NCBI GenBank assembly: GCA_014773175.1
Contig: VXCM01003455.1
Coordinates: 1 to 64,000, forward strand
Direction: 5' to 3'
Length of the DNA: 64,000 nt
DNA from: Lucifuga dentata
Lineage: Eukaryota > Chordata > Actinopteri > Ophidiiformes > Bythitidae
Shown here: positions 1-11,754 of the stretch, one piece after another
Position numbering within the stretch: position 1 is the first letter of the stretch
Layout: each line of letters starts with the position of its first letter
Position numbers and translations under genes: made by a program
The notes under the pieces: generated by a model
Databases searched by the model: none
Told to the model about the DNA's origin: nothing
What the model saw: only the letters and a program-made list of their open reading frames with translations

Positions 1-59
1 AAACTTAAATACGCTCTGAAGTCCAGATCCACCACAAGACAAGAACTCACCTCAAGTTA

Positions 60-510
60 GCATAGCAGCTAAGCTAACACTGTTAACAGCTAAGCTAGCA
101 CTGTTCATACATCACAACAAGTCACCGCTTCACTAATTTCACTCCACCGTTAGCTTGTTCTGCAGGAAGTACAGCTAGCTAACGCTCCAGCTACGCTAGA
201 CTGAGTCAGCATCACTTCCTGTTTGTTTTGCATCTCAAATCATCTGATTGGCTCTCCTCCTCATGTGACTTGTGACTTTCTTAGTATTTACCAGGTGTTT
301 CTGCTTTAGATGGAGAAACAAATTTGTTGTGTTTCCACCTTTAGCTGTTAGCCAGTTAGCTTGTAGCTGTTAGCCAGTTAGCTTGTAGCTGAAGCATTTC
401 AGACAACAGGAAATAATTCGTCAGACGCTGAGCTGCTACTTTCAGACATGATGTTCATGATGTAAAAATTCATTGTGCCACATTATCATCAATATTGTGA
501 TTTGACAAAG
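60..510 (+). repeat. Dispersed repeat I, copy 1
   Basis: This block matches 6125-6560 in inverted orientation. Shared landmarks, in order, are a GCTAAGCTAAC-rich start, a stretch around CTGACTCAG, CATCTGATTGGCTCTCC, a TTGTGTTTCCACC motif and a short tandem of about 22 bp built on TTAGCCAGTTAGCTTGTAG (about 343-388). No coding potential is apparent. The class is unknown; no clear terminal repeats or target duplication could be read. Confidence 0.6.
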
Positions 511-1038
511 TTTAATCATATATAATTATACTGGTATTCATCAATGATTTGCTATGACACAGCCCTCGATGCTACATAGTCTGCTGGACAGTCTTGCTTG
601 AGTAACCAACTAGAGTTAGTAATAAGTTCCAGTAGACTAGTTCCAGTAAACTCCAGATTCTTACTCACAGAAACCTTGAAAGCACATTAAACTTTCAGAA
701 CATGAACTGAAGCAGCAAAACATGACAGACACATGAGCCTTCAAATTAAAACAAACCCAAACTTCACAGCCCATCACCCTCGTTACTCTAAAATGTGCTT
801 CTCGTTTAGGAACCAACCTCCACATGGACCGCTTCAGGGTGCTGAGAGAAAACAAAGAGAGAGAGAGGCGGGGGGGGGGGGGGGGGGGGGNAATGAAAGC
901 ATCAGGGCTTGGTGGGGGTGGAGATGGAGAGAGTGGAAAAGTGTGGGGAGGAACAAGCGAATGGGGTGAAATCCAACTGCAGACAGATTGTTGGACTTGA
1001 TAATGGTTTAAACGGACCCTACACGGCTTTTAACCCCC

Positions 1039-1040
<2 letters not shown>

Positions 1041-1079
<39 letters not shown>
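1041..1079. repeat. (GT)n microsatellite
   Basis: About 19-20 uninterrupted GT units. Confidence 0.95.
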
Positions 1080-1081
<2 letters not shown>

Positions 1082-1188
1082 CCAGCATACCATATTACAA
1101 CCATGAACACCATATGTTACCTATTCCCAGTTGTGCTGCAATATATCTTTCTATCAATACTGACATACCTGTGCGATATATAAGGGGG

Positions 1189-1193
<5 letters not shown>

Positions 1194-1232
<39 letters not shown>

Positions 1233-1251
1233 TTTTCTGCAGCTGCTAGCN

Positions 1252-1288
<37 letters not shown>

Positions 1289-1306
1289 TTTTCTGCAGCT
1301 GCTAGC
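1194..1306. repeat. (GA)n array duplicated across a single-N joint
   Basis: A GA array followed by TGTTTTCTGCAGCTGCTAGC occurs on both sides of the N at 1251. The second copy is probably an unmerged contig overlap rather than biology. Confidence 0.8.
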
Positions 1307-1450
1307 AGAATAAAAGCATAGTTTCATGGTTTATGTCTGTTGGAAGTCGCGTTTGGAGAGCAAATCCTGGCAGAAAAGAACTGCAGCGTCTCAGTTAAAA
1401 AATGTATTTCATCGTGTTAAACTGGAGTTAAACTCCAACTGTTTAACTGG

Positions 1451-1489
1451 AGTTTAACCCCAGTTAAACAGTTTAACTGGGGTTAAACT
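1451..1489. repeat. 39-bp near-perfect palindrome
   Basis: Two 19-nt arms (1451-1469 and 1471-1489) are exact reverse complements around a single A. Neighbouring sequence (from about 1417) holds further partial copies of the GTTTAACTGG motif in both orientations. Confidence 0.9.
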
Positions 1490-2694
1490 GAAGCTTTATG
1501 GATGCACCCTAGTTTTCAGTTTTGATCCAGTCTGAGTGAATCGCAAAAATCATCAGGAGTGGATGCTTGATGAAGAAGCTCGGCGCCACGAGATTGATGT
1601 GTTTGAAATCAGATCAAATCTTTTTATTTAAATAAACTGATTGATCAGCTGAGTGGGTTTATCTTTGAAATTTATTGATAACTAACACATGGGGGAAATA
1701 TATTTTAAAATGTTGCTCAGATTTCATACTGATGAAATTTACCAGCGGACTGAAACATGTCTTAACGTGTGTGTTTTAGACTGAAACACGTCTTAATGTG
1801 TGTCAAAATACCTGTTTAAAGTCCAGTTTAATGGAACTTTCTTTTAGATTGAAGAGAAACAGACTGTTCACATCTCTGGTTTTAGACTAAATTAATGTCA
1901 TGAGCTGAACAAATCAAACTTCCTGTTTTAAAGCACTCACACTATCAGGCCATCAGCTGCTCATGTTCCTTATTCTCCTGAGAAACGTTTCCTGACTGAA
2001 ACACAATTCAAGCCTTAATTGAAGTAGCTTTAATTGCCATTAATTTGCCTGTGGAACCCGGAGGTCTCCTCTTACCCAGCCTTTAACGACCTCCATCGTC
2101 TCTGAGGCGGAATGTGGAATCAGAGGACGCAGGACGCACCCAATCCTCCAGCTCATTTCATCTGGACTGCAGTTTGTCTCATCCTATGATCTAAAAAAAA
2201 AATAAAACATGGAAAGAATGACATGTGATGAGTTATGTGACATGTTGATCCACCAGTAATTTAACACACGGATCATTTTTCATGAGTACCTTTAATCCGG
2301 ATACGAGAGAAATTTTACTCCTAAGCTGCAGTAACTTTTACATAAGCAGCATTTTAAAAGTAGGACTTTTACTTGGAGTATTTTTCCAATTTGTTGTCAA
2401 ATTTCTGATGGTGTTCATACTTTAACTCTCTGGACTGGAAGGATGGAGATCGTTTGTTCTGGTCTGAATCAGGAACTAAATTGTTGGTTTGGTTCAGTTT
2501 CACAGGAAAACATCCAATCAAACTAAAATCTATCAGTTAAAGTCATGTGACAACATGACTTTAGCTGTCAATCTGCTGACCAATCTGCTGATTGGTCAGA
2601 AAGAAACTCCAAACAGGAAGTAGTTTCTATGGCGTCAAAGTAAATCAGAGTAACAAAGATGAATGTGAATCCTTTCCTGTCATAGCATCATTTG

Positions 2695-2880
2695 ATCCAT
2701 GAAGAAGAAAACTATGACAGCAGAAGCTGAATCTGATGTAGAGACGTGTGGAAAACCACATGCTGCTTCACATGATGTGAAGAAGACGTGCTGCCTTCAC
2801 ACGCTGAACATGCAAGCACACACTAACCTGAACACGTGTTAGCTAAGATTGACAGCATCGTTTGATTTGATCATCAGAGG
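2695..2880 (+). repeat. Dispersed repeat J, copy 1
   Basis: Shares long blocks with 58190-58420: AGAAGCTGAATCTGA, CACATGATGTGAAGAAGACG, TGCTGCCTTCACACGCTGAA and CTAACCTGAACAC, in the same order and orientation. Class unknown. Confidence 0.6.
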
Positions 2881-3829
2881 TGGAGTTTACTTAACATGAA
2901 CCACACACACACATACACACATACACACACCTACATCTCTGCTGCTAATCAATCAATACATCAATATATTGATCTTTAGCTGATACAGAAGTCATGTTCA
3001 GACTGCTACTTAACCGCTCCAGAGTTCATCTGGAACCGGATAGAGACCTGCTCAAACTAGTCTGATGGCTGTGTTCAGACCTGCACTATGAACCGCACCA
3101 CAGGAGGAAGTGAACCCTCGTCCAATCGAAAAGGACCAAACCACGGAGGTATGAAAACCTCTTAAAGTTATTTTGGAATTTTTCATGTTTGATTTTTACA
3201 GGCTCCTACACAATGATTTTTTTTTAGTATAGCTTTTTCTGAGAAACGAATGTGAGCAGAAAGTAAAACTGTAAAACGGGTTTAGTTGCGGATCTGAGCT
3301 GCAGGTGCATGATGGGAAGCGTTGGTTAGCGGTGTTTTCATGGTCGTGTGTGTGAATCGTGATAGCAGATGACAGGCCTGCACACAGCAGGATTAGCGCC
3401 TTATTCTGAAAGAATAACACATGAGAGGCGTACATGCGCGTTAAACATATGCTCAGAAACAAGCATGCGATGTGCAATAAATCATGCATATAAAGGCACA
3501 TTCATGCATGCGCACATGCATGAACGCAGTAATTATGGTGCTATAATAATGCTTTTACATATGTATTTATGCATGTCAAATGTAGGTTTTTCTGTCATGT
3601 AAGTGGAGTTTTTATTTATTTTTTTAACTACATGCCTCCATGCTCGTCTACAGATTTAGAAAACTTTACGACCTTTGGCCCAATAAAAGCCTTTTAAAGC
3701 GTCTGGATGAAGTCCAGACTGCTGCAAATTCTGCTGCTTCTTTTAGTTCCTGCAAAGCCACAAAGATTTACATGCATGTTAAAGTTTTGATTCTAATCTG
3801 ATTAAGACAATAAATAATTTTTTACACAT
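2881..3829. other. No gene seen
   Basis: AT-rich sequence with a short imperfect CA run near 2904-2930 and many ATGCAT words around 3480-3570. The open frames here have no recognisable protein. Confidence 0.5.
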
Positions 3830-4760
3830 CATGTAAACACGGCAATCAGATTGCAATCAGCATAAATCAAACTCCACGCCGAGATTATGAGATCATAAAT
3901 TGATTTGTTTGAGCATTTAAACATTAAATCATCATGTTTACATGCAAACTAGTCTCAGATTATTTGTCTGTACTCAGATTAAAGGATCATACCACTATTT
4001 TGCATGTTTGAGTCTAATATATTCAATTTTCATACACGTAACATTACATCAATCATTTCCCAAAGCATACTACTGGAACGGTGAATTAAAAATGTTTTTC
4101 CTACCTTCCAGACCTCCATTGGTTTCAGTTCATTCTCTATTAAAATCAACTTGTTGATACTGTAAACGTTCTTGGGATAGGTAATCCATCATCACCAACA
4201 AGACGTGTATTCAGGTTTTTTTAGAAGTTATGTAATTTTAGTGTTTAAGCTCAATAAAAAGCGTGGAGTGAATGTATGCCTCCACCGGGGAATATAGTCC
4301 CAAAAGAAGACCTGCGTTTATGGAAAAATTTAAAGGACCGTGACTTCATAAGGCTGTGTAACTATTAGCAGGAGAAACATGGATTTTTAAGGTGGGTGTA
4401 TCACTTGAATATTTGATTTTGAAAGATTAAGAGATTTAGCAAAATATCAGGAAAGCTGAAATACGGTTTTATCCTTTGGGAAATGATTGTCAGTAACATA
4501 ACATGTATGAAAACTGAATTTATTAGGCTTAAACATGCATAATGGATGGTATGATCCTTTAAAGCAACAGAAAAGAATTCAGAGATTCCATGTTTCACTT
4601 TGTTATACCAGACGTGTTGTGTAATGGGAGTATGAACAGGAAACGAGGAGGTGTTTACACGTCTGAATAAATCGAGTTAAAATCATAATCCAGGTTTGAT
4701 TTATGCTGATTTCAGTCTCATTTCTATCTAATCTCTGTGTCGCTTCTGTAAACATGTTGC
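3830..4760. repeat. Palindromic element split by a TTAA-A copy
   Basis: A left arm around 3834-3873 (GTAAACACGG ... CATAAATCAAAC) is mirrored at about 4695-4755 (GTTTGATTTATGCTGATT ... CTGTAAAC). The TTAA-A element at 3979-4562 lies between them, which suggests insertion into an older inverted-repeat element. Confidence 0.45.
3979..4562 (-). mobile_element. TTAA-A MITE, copy 1
   Basis: A 584-bp non-autonomous DNA transposon. It starts TTAAAGGATCATACCAC and ends GGTATGATCCTTTAA. The left ~88 bp is the reverse complement of the right ~88 bp with scattered mismatches. The interior contains CCACCGGGGAATATAGTCCC and an extra internal copy of the terminal word (AAAGGACC). It has no transposase frame. 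The TTAA borders resemble piggyBac-type target sites; that class is inference. Confidence 0.85.
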
Positions 4761-6124
4761 TGTTGGAGGGCTTGTTCCCCCTGACCTTTTACCTCTCATT
4801 AGATGACCTCTGACCCTATGCCTTGCCCAGTTCTTTTATGGCCACTTATAGCAGAAGAAGAAGAAGGATACGCTCGGAGTGTTTAGCTATTTTTAGAAAC
4901 TTGTTCCTATTGTTCTCATGTCTCCTTTTCTGCTGCTTTTCATTTTCTCTCCCACTCTTCATTCCACTCCTCTTTTTATGTGACTCCTATTTCTCTCAAT
5001 CACTTTTATGTCCTGCATATTTCATTTTTGGGTCCAGCTTCCCCCCCCCCCCCCCCCNCCCCCCCCCCCCCCCAGGAAATGTCTGGTAAGCCTCCGGGCT
5101 TTACCCCACCCCTCATCAAACTGATACCAATTGAGTTATTGAATTGGCGGCCGTGACAGGACGGGGGTTTATTGGTGTTTGTCAGGCCAGATGAGAAGCA
5201 GGTTTTGACATGACCTGGCAGGAAGGAGGGAAGGGGGAGGAGAAAAACCAGGAGGATCCAGAGGAAGAGGAGGAACAGTATTTGGACAACATCAGACACA
5301 TTGATCTCTGGTTGGTATCAGTTACTTTTCAGGAAAAAAAAGTCATTGGTAGATTTTAAACGTACAGAATGTGACCAAGATTTATCTATAAAAGAACAAT
5401 TTGGGTTTGGTTTCACAAATCTGGTTTGTTACACCAATAAAAATGATCTTTACTACTGGATTAGATCATGGTTTCCTCATAAATTCTGTTGCAGAGCACC
5501 AAAATCAAAAAGCCAAAAGGTTTTTTTGTTTTTTTAAACAGAGCAGCATTCTACATGAGTTAAAGCAAAATTCAGTGAAAAGCAAAACTGCAGAAATGAC
5601 TTTTCTTCATTTAGACTTTCAGAATGATTTGCTGGGTGGTTTCTGTAACCACGGCGACCTTCCCTGATCCAGATTCACCGTTTCCTGCCGCAGATTAAGA
5701 GTCTCTTTGTGGTCTTGACGATGGTTAGCGGAGGTGAAGAAGGAGCAGAAAAACACAGAATCTGTGGAAAACAGGGATGACTGGGTTCATGAATCATAAC
5801 TCGGAGGGATAAAACCCTGTCTGAGATGTTTCTCTGTAGGAAATGAAAGGATCCGTGTTGGGTGGAGCACGTCTCACGTCGCTGATATTTCCAACAACAG
5901 TTTGCTCCCTGCACTTTTATTAGCATTCTGTGTGTTTATATTCTTCCATAACACGTTTAAATTTTGCTTTTTATTTCTCTGCTGAATAAAAAGACTCCTT
6001 CCTGCAGTAAATCCCTCCAACACTCCAAGTGTGTTCATATATCTGTCTTAACTTTGTTAACATGCTAACGTGACAAAGAAACCTTGTAACTCAGCTGTCA
6101 TGTCGTTCATAATAATTTTTTATA
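4761..6124. other. No gene seen; C homopolymer at 5041-5093
   Basis: Unique-looking DNA with a C run broken by an N at 5058. Open frames at 4823-5089 and 5006-5299 read through the C/G run and are not genes. Nothing else is recognised. Confidence 0.5.
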
Positions 6125-6560
6125 AAAACGTGTCATCATGATATTGAGGATTTTGTAGCATGATGATGAATTTTCACATAATGAGCGACAAAAAGAAACA
6201 AAATAAGCAAAAACCAAAAGTAGCAGCTCAGCCTCTACTGAGTTATTTCCTGTTCAGCTACAAGCTAACTGGCTGGCTAACAGCTACAAGCTAACTGGCT
6301 GGCTAACAGCTACAAGCTAACTGGCTAAAGCTAAAGGTGGAAACACAACAAATTACCTTCTCCATCTGAAGAAGAAACACCTGTTGAATACCAAGAAAGT
6401 CACATGACAAGGAGAGCCAATCAGATGATTTGAGACACAAAACAAACAGGAAGTGATGCTGACTCAGTCTAGCATAGCTGCAGCATTAGCTATCTGTACT
6501 TCCTGTGACAGAACAAACTAACGGTGGAGTGAAATTAGCTTAGATGATTGACTTTTTGTC
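6125..6560 (-). repeat. Dispersed repeat I, copy 2 (inverted)
   Basis: Reverse-complement match to 60-510. It includes three tandem 26-bp units built on AGCTACAAGCTAACTGGCTG (about 6250-6326), CAATCAGATGATTTGAGAC and CACTTCCTG-type words. Copy 1 has only two shorter units, so the tandem part varies between copies. Confidence 0.6.
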
Positions 6561-7447
6561 TCACTAAGTTCAAAAAGTGAAAAAGAAGCTTTAAGAGACT
6601 TTTAAAAAAGCTTGACGCAAAATAAAACATCTTGACAAGGAAACACTTTAACACGCTCTGCTGCGATGTATTAGCTTAGCCACTATGCTAACTTTAGCTG
6701 AGTTCTTTGCCTCAGTCAGACTGTATGTGTTTGACATGTTTCACACGTTAATTCATTTGATTATCATCCATTTTGTTTGTTTAAAAATTTAAACTCATTT
6801 TGAAGTTTTATGGATGATAATCTGTTTCTTGTGTTTACATTTTGTTGAGGTTTTTACCTGTTTAGCTGTTTACGTGTGACGTTAAAATTCGAGCTCATTT
6901 TATTTGCTGATAAGATTTAAGTTTGATACACTAATGAAGACGAGCAGCTCGAGTTAATCTGAGTTACTGTTTGGAAGATAAAATATTACAGGATTCATTT
7001 ATTTATACTTTTACTGAAGGGAAACACTCTGCCGTGTGTACTTTAACACGTTTTTATTCTATTTATTTTTCCATTTTAAATCTGTTTTTGGCTCGCCTGT
7101 TGATTGACATGTCCAGTTCATTTCCTTTCACACAGATGAGTTCCTAAGAGCCGTTAAAGAAGCAGCGACCTTCATCAGCCGTCTCTGACTCCTTCCTCCT
7201 CAAACAAAAGACATTGTGTGTTCTCTGTAGAAACAGGAGTGATGAAACGTTTAATCTGGTTAAAGTCCGTGTGCAGCAGCGAGGCCAGAATGATTTCACC
7301 TCGGAGACCAGAGAGACAAGGTCAGCTATGTCAGCACTGTGAGAGAAACTCATAAATGCACACACACACACACACACGCACACACACTCCACACTTTTCT
7401 TTGTAAACTTCCTAAATATCTGAAAACTTTGCAAGATAATTGGAGAC
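6561..7447. other. No supported gene; CA array at 7361-7386
   Basis: AT-rich. A pyrimidine-rich acceptor-like site before 7136 is followed by 16 open codons and a stop at 7186. That is too short to call. Confidence 0.5.
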
Positions 7448-7615
7448 TTAAAAGGACCATACCAGTAATTTTGCATGTTTAAACCCAATACATACAGCCA
7501 ATAAACATGTTAGGTTACTGCCAGCCATTTTCCAAAACATAAAACTATATTTTAGCTTTCCTGTTATTTTGCCAAATCCTCTTCTAATTGCAATGTTTCG
7601 CCTGCTGACACGCAT
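7448..7615 (+). mobile_element. TTAA-B element, left-end fragment
   Basis: Begins TTAAAAGGACCATACC and carries the TTGCATGTTTAAACCCAATA and CATTTTCCAAAACATAAAAC words of the TTAA-B family, then GCCTGCTGACACG. The remainder of the element is missing. Confidence 0.7.
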
Positions 7616-8394
7616 TCAAATGCTGTGGTTAATCAAACATTTAGATCAACGATACATTGGATGCATTTAATGTTTTCAGTAGGAGACATAAAATAAACTT
7701 TACCACAGTTATAGTTAGGACTGGTTGTAGATTGATCAATAGATCAATAGATTTCCTTCTTATTGGTTGGGGATGAGTTGACACCGCAAACAAACCATTC
7801 TACAGTGAGACTGGAATCAAACCGAGACCCTGTCCTCTAGGAGGTCCTCGTTTATTTGGGTTGTTTTTTTTTTGTTTTTTTTTTGGTTTGGACCCAAATT
7901 TGAAAAGGAAAAAATAAATAATCAAACCTTCAGGAGGAAAACTCCAGTGTCCAAAACAAATGCTCAAAACAAGCTCGGTGTGGAAATATTAAATGGTTTC
8001 TTTTGGATTTCTGAAACATAAGAATCAATGTTTCTGCATTTTAAAACCTCTGGACACCAAAGAGCTCTGGCAGCCTAGGTGGCGCTATTTTAGAGGGAAT
8101 TTTTATTTTAGTGGTTTAATCCAATAATTGTATAAGCGTGCAGCATGAATCCTCTAATCAATAAAACAGGTGATATCAGCTGCAAACAGCAAAGTGATGA
8201 CTTACCTTCAGTCTAGAAGTCCAGTGATTGGTCTGCTGGTCTGCACCTGTAAGGATAAATATATTCCATTTGTCCGTAAGGGTCCACAGATCAAACATAT
8301 CACAAACATTTTTTTTTTTAATCATAAACGTAATTCAAGTTGTGAATATTGCAATTTGACTCCCACTATTACACTTACTTTTTTTCTCAAACAA
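7616..8394. other. No gene seen
   Basis: AT-rich sequence with poly-T/A runs. Nothing recognisable on either strand. Confidence 0.5.
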
Positions 8395-8720
8395 ACTGAA
8401 CACTTTGCCGAGGGAAAAGCCGGAAGTGAAACACCTGCGCAGGGAAGCGGGGTAAGAAAAAAANAAAAAAAAAAAAAAAAAAGCAGGGTGAGTTTGTTTC
8501 GTATAAAGTGTTTTATCGACAAAAAAAAGATTTTTTTATTGTAGTAGTGGATTTTACAGCCTTGGAGATTAAAACAAGCGCTTCCAACTGAGGGGACCAA
8601 TGAGCTCAGTTCACATTTTTGTCCCGGTAAAGGCGAGCTGTGATAGGATAGCAAACATTAGTCACGTGAGGATTGTAGCCAATCGCGCGCCGTTTTGAGC
8701 GGCGGTTGCAGACAGACACG
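8395..8720. promoter_or_regulatory. Promoter-like GC-rich patch
   Basis: A compact cluster of motifs typical of housekeeping promoters. An ETS/GABP site (CCGGAAGTG, about 8429) lies beside an NRF1-like CTGCGCAG. Further on are CCAAT boxes (about 8597 and 8681), an E-box in GTCACGTGA (about 8661) and CpG-dense CAATCGCGCGCCG. The sequence GCGGGGTAAG (about 8448) could be a splice donor of a short first exon on the plus strand. No coding first exon was found, so the gene and direction are unknown. A single-N poly-A joint at 8464 interrupts the patch. Confidence 0.35.
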
Positions 8721-9062
8721 GAGAGAAGCCAGAGGTTTCTGTTAAACTTCTTACGTGAAATAAATGATCTGCGAAGTTTAAAGTCCAAGAAAAGTGTTTT
8801 ATATTTACTGAAATTCTTTAGTTTGTGTTCCAGACTCACATAAATGAGTAGAAATAACTGAATTAAAAAGAAATGTTTGGGGACGTATTAGACTTTATCT
8901 AATTAAACATTAAAAAAAAAATAGAAGAATCCTTAAAACTGGTATTTTAAATAAAACATCAAGTCTGATATTGGTTAAAGAAATACAATTATTGTGTGTA
9001 TCATGTCAGCAGAGATGAGATAAAACCACAACAGTGATTATAGCGTGTCACATTTAATAGTT

Positions 9063-9645
9063 TTAAAGGACCATACCACCATTTAGCATGTTTGAGCCTA
9101 GTATATTCAGTTTTCATACATGTAATGTTACTCACAATCATTTCTCAAAGGATAAAACTGTATTTCAGTTTTCCTGATATTTTGCTACATCTCTTAATCT
9201 TTCAAAATCAAATATTCAAGTGATACACCCACCTTAAAAATCCATGTTTCTCCTGCTAATAGTTACACAGCCTTATGAAGTCACGGTCCTTTAAATTTTT
9301 CCATAAACGCAGGTCTTCTTTTGGGACTATATTCCCCGGTGGAGGCATACATTCACTCCACGCTTTTTATTGAGCTTAAACACTAAAATTACATAACTTC
9401 TAAAAAAACCTGAATACACGTCTTGTTGGTGATGATGGATTACCTATCCCAAGAACGTTTACAGTATCAACAAGTTGATTTTAATAGCAGAATGAACTGA
9501 AACCAATGGAGGTCTGGAAGGTAGGAAAAACATTTTTAATTCACCATTCCAGTATGCTTTGGGAAATGATTGTTGGTAACGTTACTTGTACGAAATTTAA
9601 ATGTGTTAGGGTCAAACATGCAAAATGGATGGCATGGTCCTTTAA
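9063..9645 (+). mobile_element. TTAA-A MITE, copy 2
   Basis: A full-length 583-bp copy bounded by TTAAAGGACCATACC and GGCATGGTCCTTTAA. The interior is nearly identical to the other full copies, which indicates recent spread. No coding capacity. Confidence 0.9.
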
Positions 9646-9750
9646 GTAGCAAATTTGATGAGAATTTAATGTAAAACAAGCTTTACCCAATGAAAATAAT
9701 TCAGTAGCACCTTGACATTTCTCTGCTGTCCATTAATAAATCTATACCTA

Positions 9751-10448
9751 TGTAGCAGAGCAATGAGGTTTGGTTGATCTCCACTGCCGTAGTTTATTTA
9801 TTTATTATTCATGTTCCTTTTCTTTCCCTTGCTTTTTTTTGTTACTATTACACTTTGGGGCATGGCCAGGGAAGCTGTGTGGTTGGGGGTGCCCCTGCTG
9901 TTTGGGGTGTGCACCCTGTTAATTTTCCTCTTTCCTGGCTATGACCAACGTGGTAAGTTGAGTTTCTTTTTGTGGCAAGTTAATTTGGTTAAATCATTAT
10001 TTATTATGTCTTGATGTTTGATTTTCTTTGTTTTTTTATGTTAACTCAATTTATGGCATTTTCTGTTATTATATTATGTTGTATTCTAAATGTTTTACAA
10101 TTTATTTTACTAGTATGATTTCATTTATGTCTGGTGTTACTTCTCTTTTAGTGGTTTATGTGTGCTGGAGCTGAGGCCTGTGTTTTTTTATTTTTTTATC
10201 TTCATCTGACCAGGTATTTATCTATTCATTGTACTTTTGTTTCCTTCATGTAAAATATTTTCATTGTTTAATGGTTAATTTTCCTCTTTCCTGGCTATGA
10301 CCAACGTGTGGTTTATGTGTGCTGGAGCTGAGGCCTGTGTTTTTTTATTTTTTTATCTTCATCTGACCAGACCAGATCAGAATAAAGTTGGAGGAAAAAA
10401 AACTCAGCAACGTGAATCTTTCAAACACAACGCAGTGACACCGCTACA
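9751..10448 (+). mobile_element. Solo LTR with 4-bp target duplication
   Basis: A 698-bp segment starts TGTAGC and ends GCTACA (6-bp terminal inverted repeat, TG...CA). It is flanked by CCTA on both sides (9747-9750 and 10449-10452). A polyadenylation signal AATAAA lies near 10381. These are the hallmarks of a solo LTR left by recombination; TGTAGC-type ends and 4-5 bp duplications suit Gypsy-like elements (inference). It carries internal direct duplications: 9919-9953 matches 10272-10306 and 10149-10213 matches 10309-10373. There is no gag/pol sequence. Confidence 0.7.
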
Positions 10449-10896
10449 CCTATATGTTTATTAAAACATTAAAACAGATTTTTATGCTGGGCAGGTCTTT
10501 TTGTCAGTCCGCCTGCTTTTGTTTGACTCCAGCATTGATGCTGATTTGACCTCTGAGAAAAGTCTCTTACTTCAGCCTGTTTTTCTCATTCTGTCTCTCT
10601 GGTTCCAGCAGATGGAGTGATGCTGGAAATAAGAATGTCCAAATGCTTTGGCAAACATCCCTGCAGTACCTCATAACGTTTAATCAAAACCATGCCCGCT
10701 ACTTGCCCCGACTCTCCTCCACAGCTCCTCCACTGTTCTTACACAGAAATTAAAGTTCTCCTTTTTTCCTTGTTAATCTTTTTTCATACAGTGGAAAGTT
10801 TACACAAAGGAGAGCTTTATCCCTGCAGCCTGCCTCTCTTTTCCTTTCCAAATACCTGCAGGATGAAACCAGACTCCCTTTTCAGAATTATATTAG

Positions 10897-10933
<37 letters not shown>

Positions 10934-11384
10934 CAATCCAGCTTTTCTGTTCCCCAGGAGGAGATCAGCCGTCATTCTCTGGGCATCCGACGTTGTTACA
11001 GATCTTAATTAATATGCAGCAGGTTTGGTGGGAGAAGGCTGCATCCAGAGAAAACAGAGGAAGCTGCAGCAGGTAAGCTGCGGTTCAGCTGGACGGACGC
11101 TGCATTCTTGTCCTATGACACAAACTCTCTGGTAACTGTCTTATGAAGGCCGTGTAGTCAAAAGCAGCAATTCATCCATCAGGAAGAGGGTGGAAGAGGA
11201 AAATGGTTCTTGGTGAAGTCTGTGTTTTATTGAATGTCTCTGATCGCGACTGTACTTTTACCTGAGCTTTGGCTGGTGATGAATTCCGGAACATTCATAT
11301 TATGTTATATTTGTTTTCTGAAAAACATGTCAAAATGTGAAAAGAAGGACTTTTGAGCTGAATGAAATGCATAAAATAGGGAAC
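10449..11384. other. No supported gene; (CT)n at 10901-10929
   Basis: A CT microsatellite and ordinary sequence. A segment at 11023-11072 has AG before it and GTAAGC after it, but all three frames are open and none is recognised. Confidence 0.45.
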
Positions 11385-11520
11385 CCCAATAGGTGGCCCA
11401 CGGGCCAGATCCGGCCCGCGAGAGCCAGATGTCTGGTCTGCATCGACCTAACGACACACGTCACATGACAGAACTGCTGCTGATTGGTCTGGAAAGTTAA
11501 ACTAACACTATATTATATAC
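11385..11520. mobile_element. hAT-like terminal fragment
   Basis: Contains GGTGGCCCACGGGCC and AGATCCGGCCCGCGAG, the style of subterminal sequence seen in Charlie-like hAT elements. Only one end is visible and no duplication was found, so the class is tentative. Confidence 0.35.
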
Positions 11521-11754
11521 TATATTCAGAAAAAGAGAGAGAGAGAGATGGTTAATAAATTAAAATTAAATAATTAAAAAATTTAAAAGAAAAAATAGAT
11601 GAAATGAGAGAACAGCAAACTATAGTTGGTAAAATTTAATACAACAAATAATATAAAAATAAATTAAAATAATGCAAAAATATAAGCAGATTATAGTATT
11701 TATAGTCTGATATTTTGGTATACAGTCTGATGGTAACTAATGACTAATTAAATG

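Larger units (their letters stand above)
511..2694. other. No gene seen; simple repeats only
   Basis: AT-rich unique-looking DNA. It contains a G homopolymer ending at a single N (about 870-891), a GT array, two GA arrays and a near-perfect palindrome, listed separately. The short open frames at 733-1305 translate these simple repeats. Confidence 0.6.

Noticed and set aside
4401..4598. Recurrent small frame with a CLSLIYSVFIHV-like peptide, seen at many places
   Set aside because: It is the translated terminal repeat of the TTAA-A/B MITEs, not a gene family.
7136..7188. Possible terminal exon reading EFLRAVKEAATFISRL then stop
   Set aside because: A good acceptor, but 16 open codons are common by chance and no homology is recognised.
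11023..11072. Segment between AG and a strong GTAAGC donor
   Set aside because: All three frames are open and none is recognised; cannot choose a frame.
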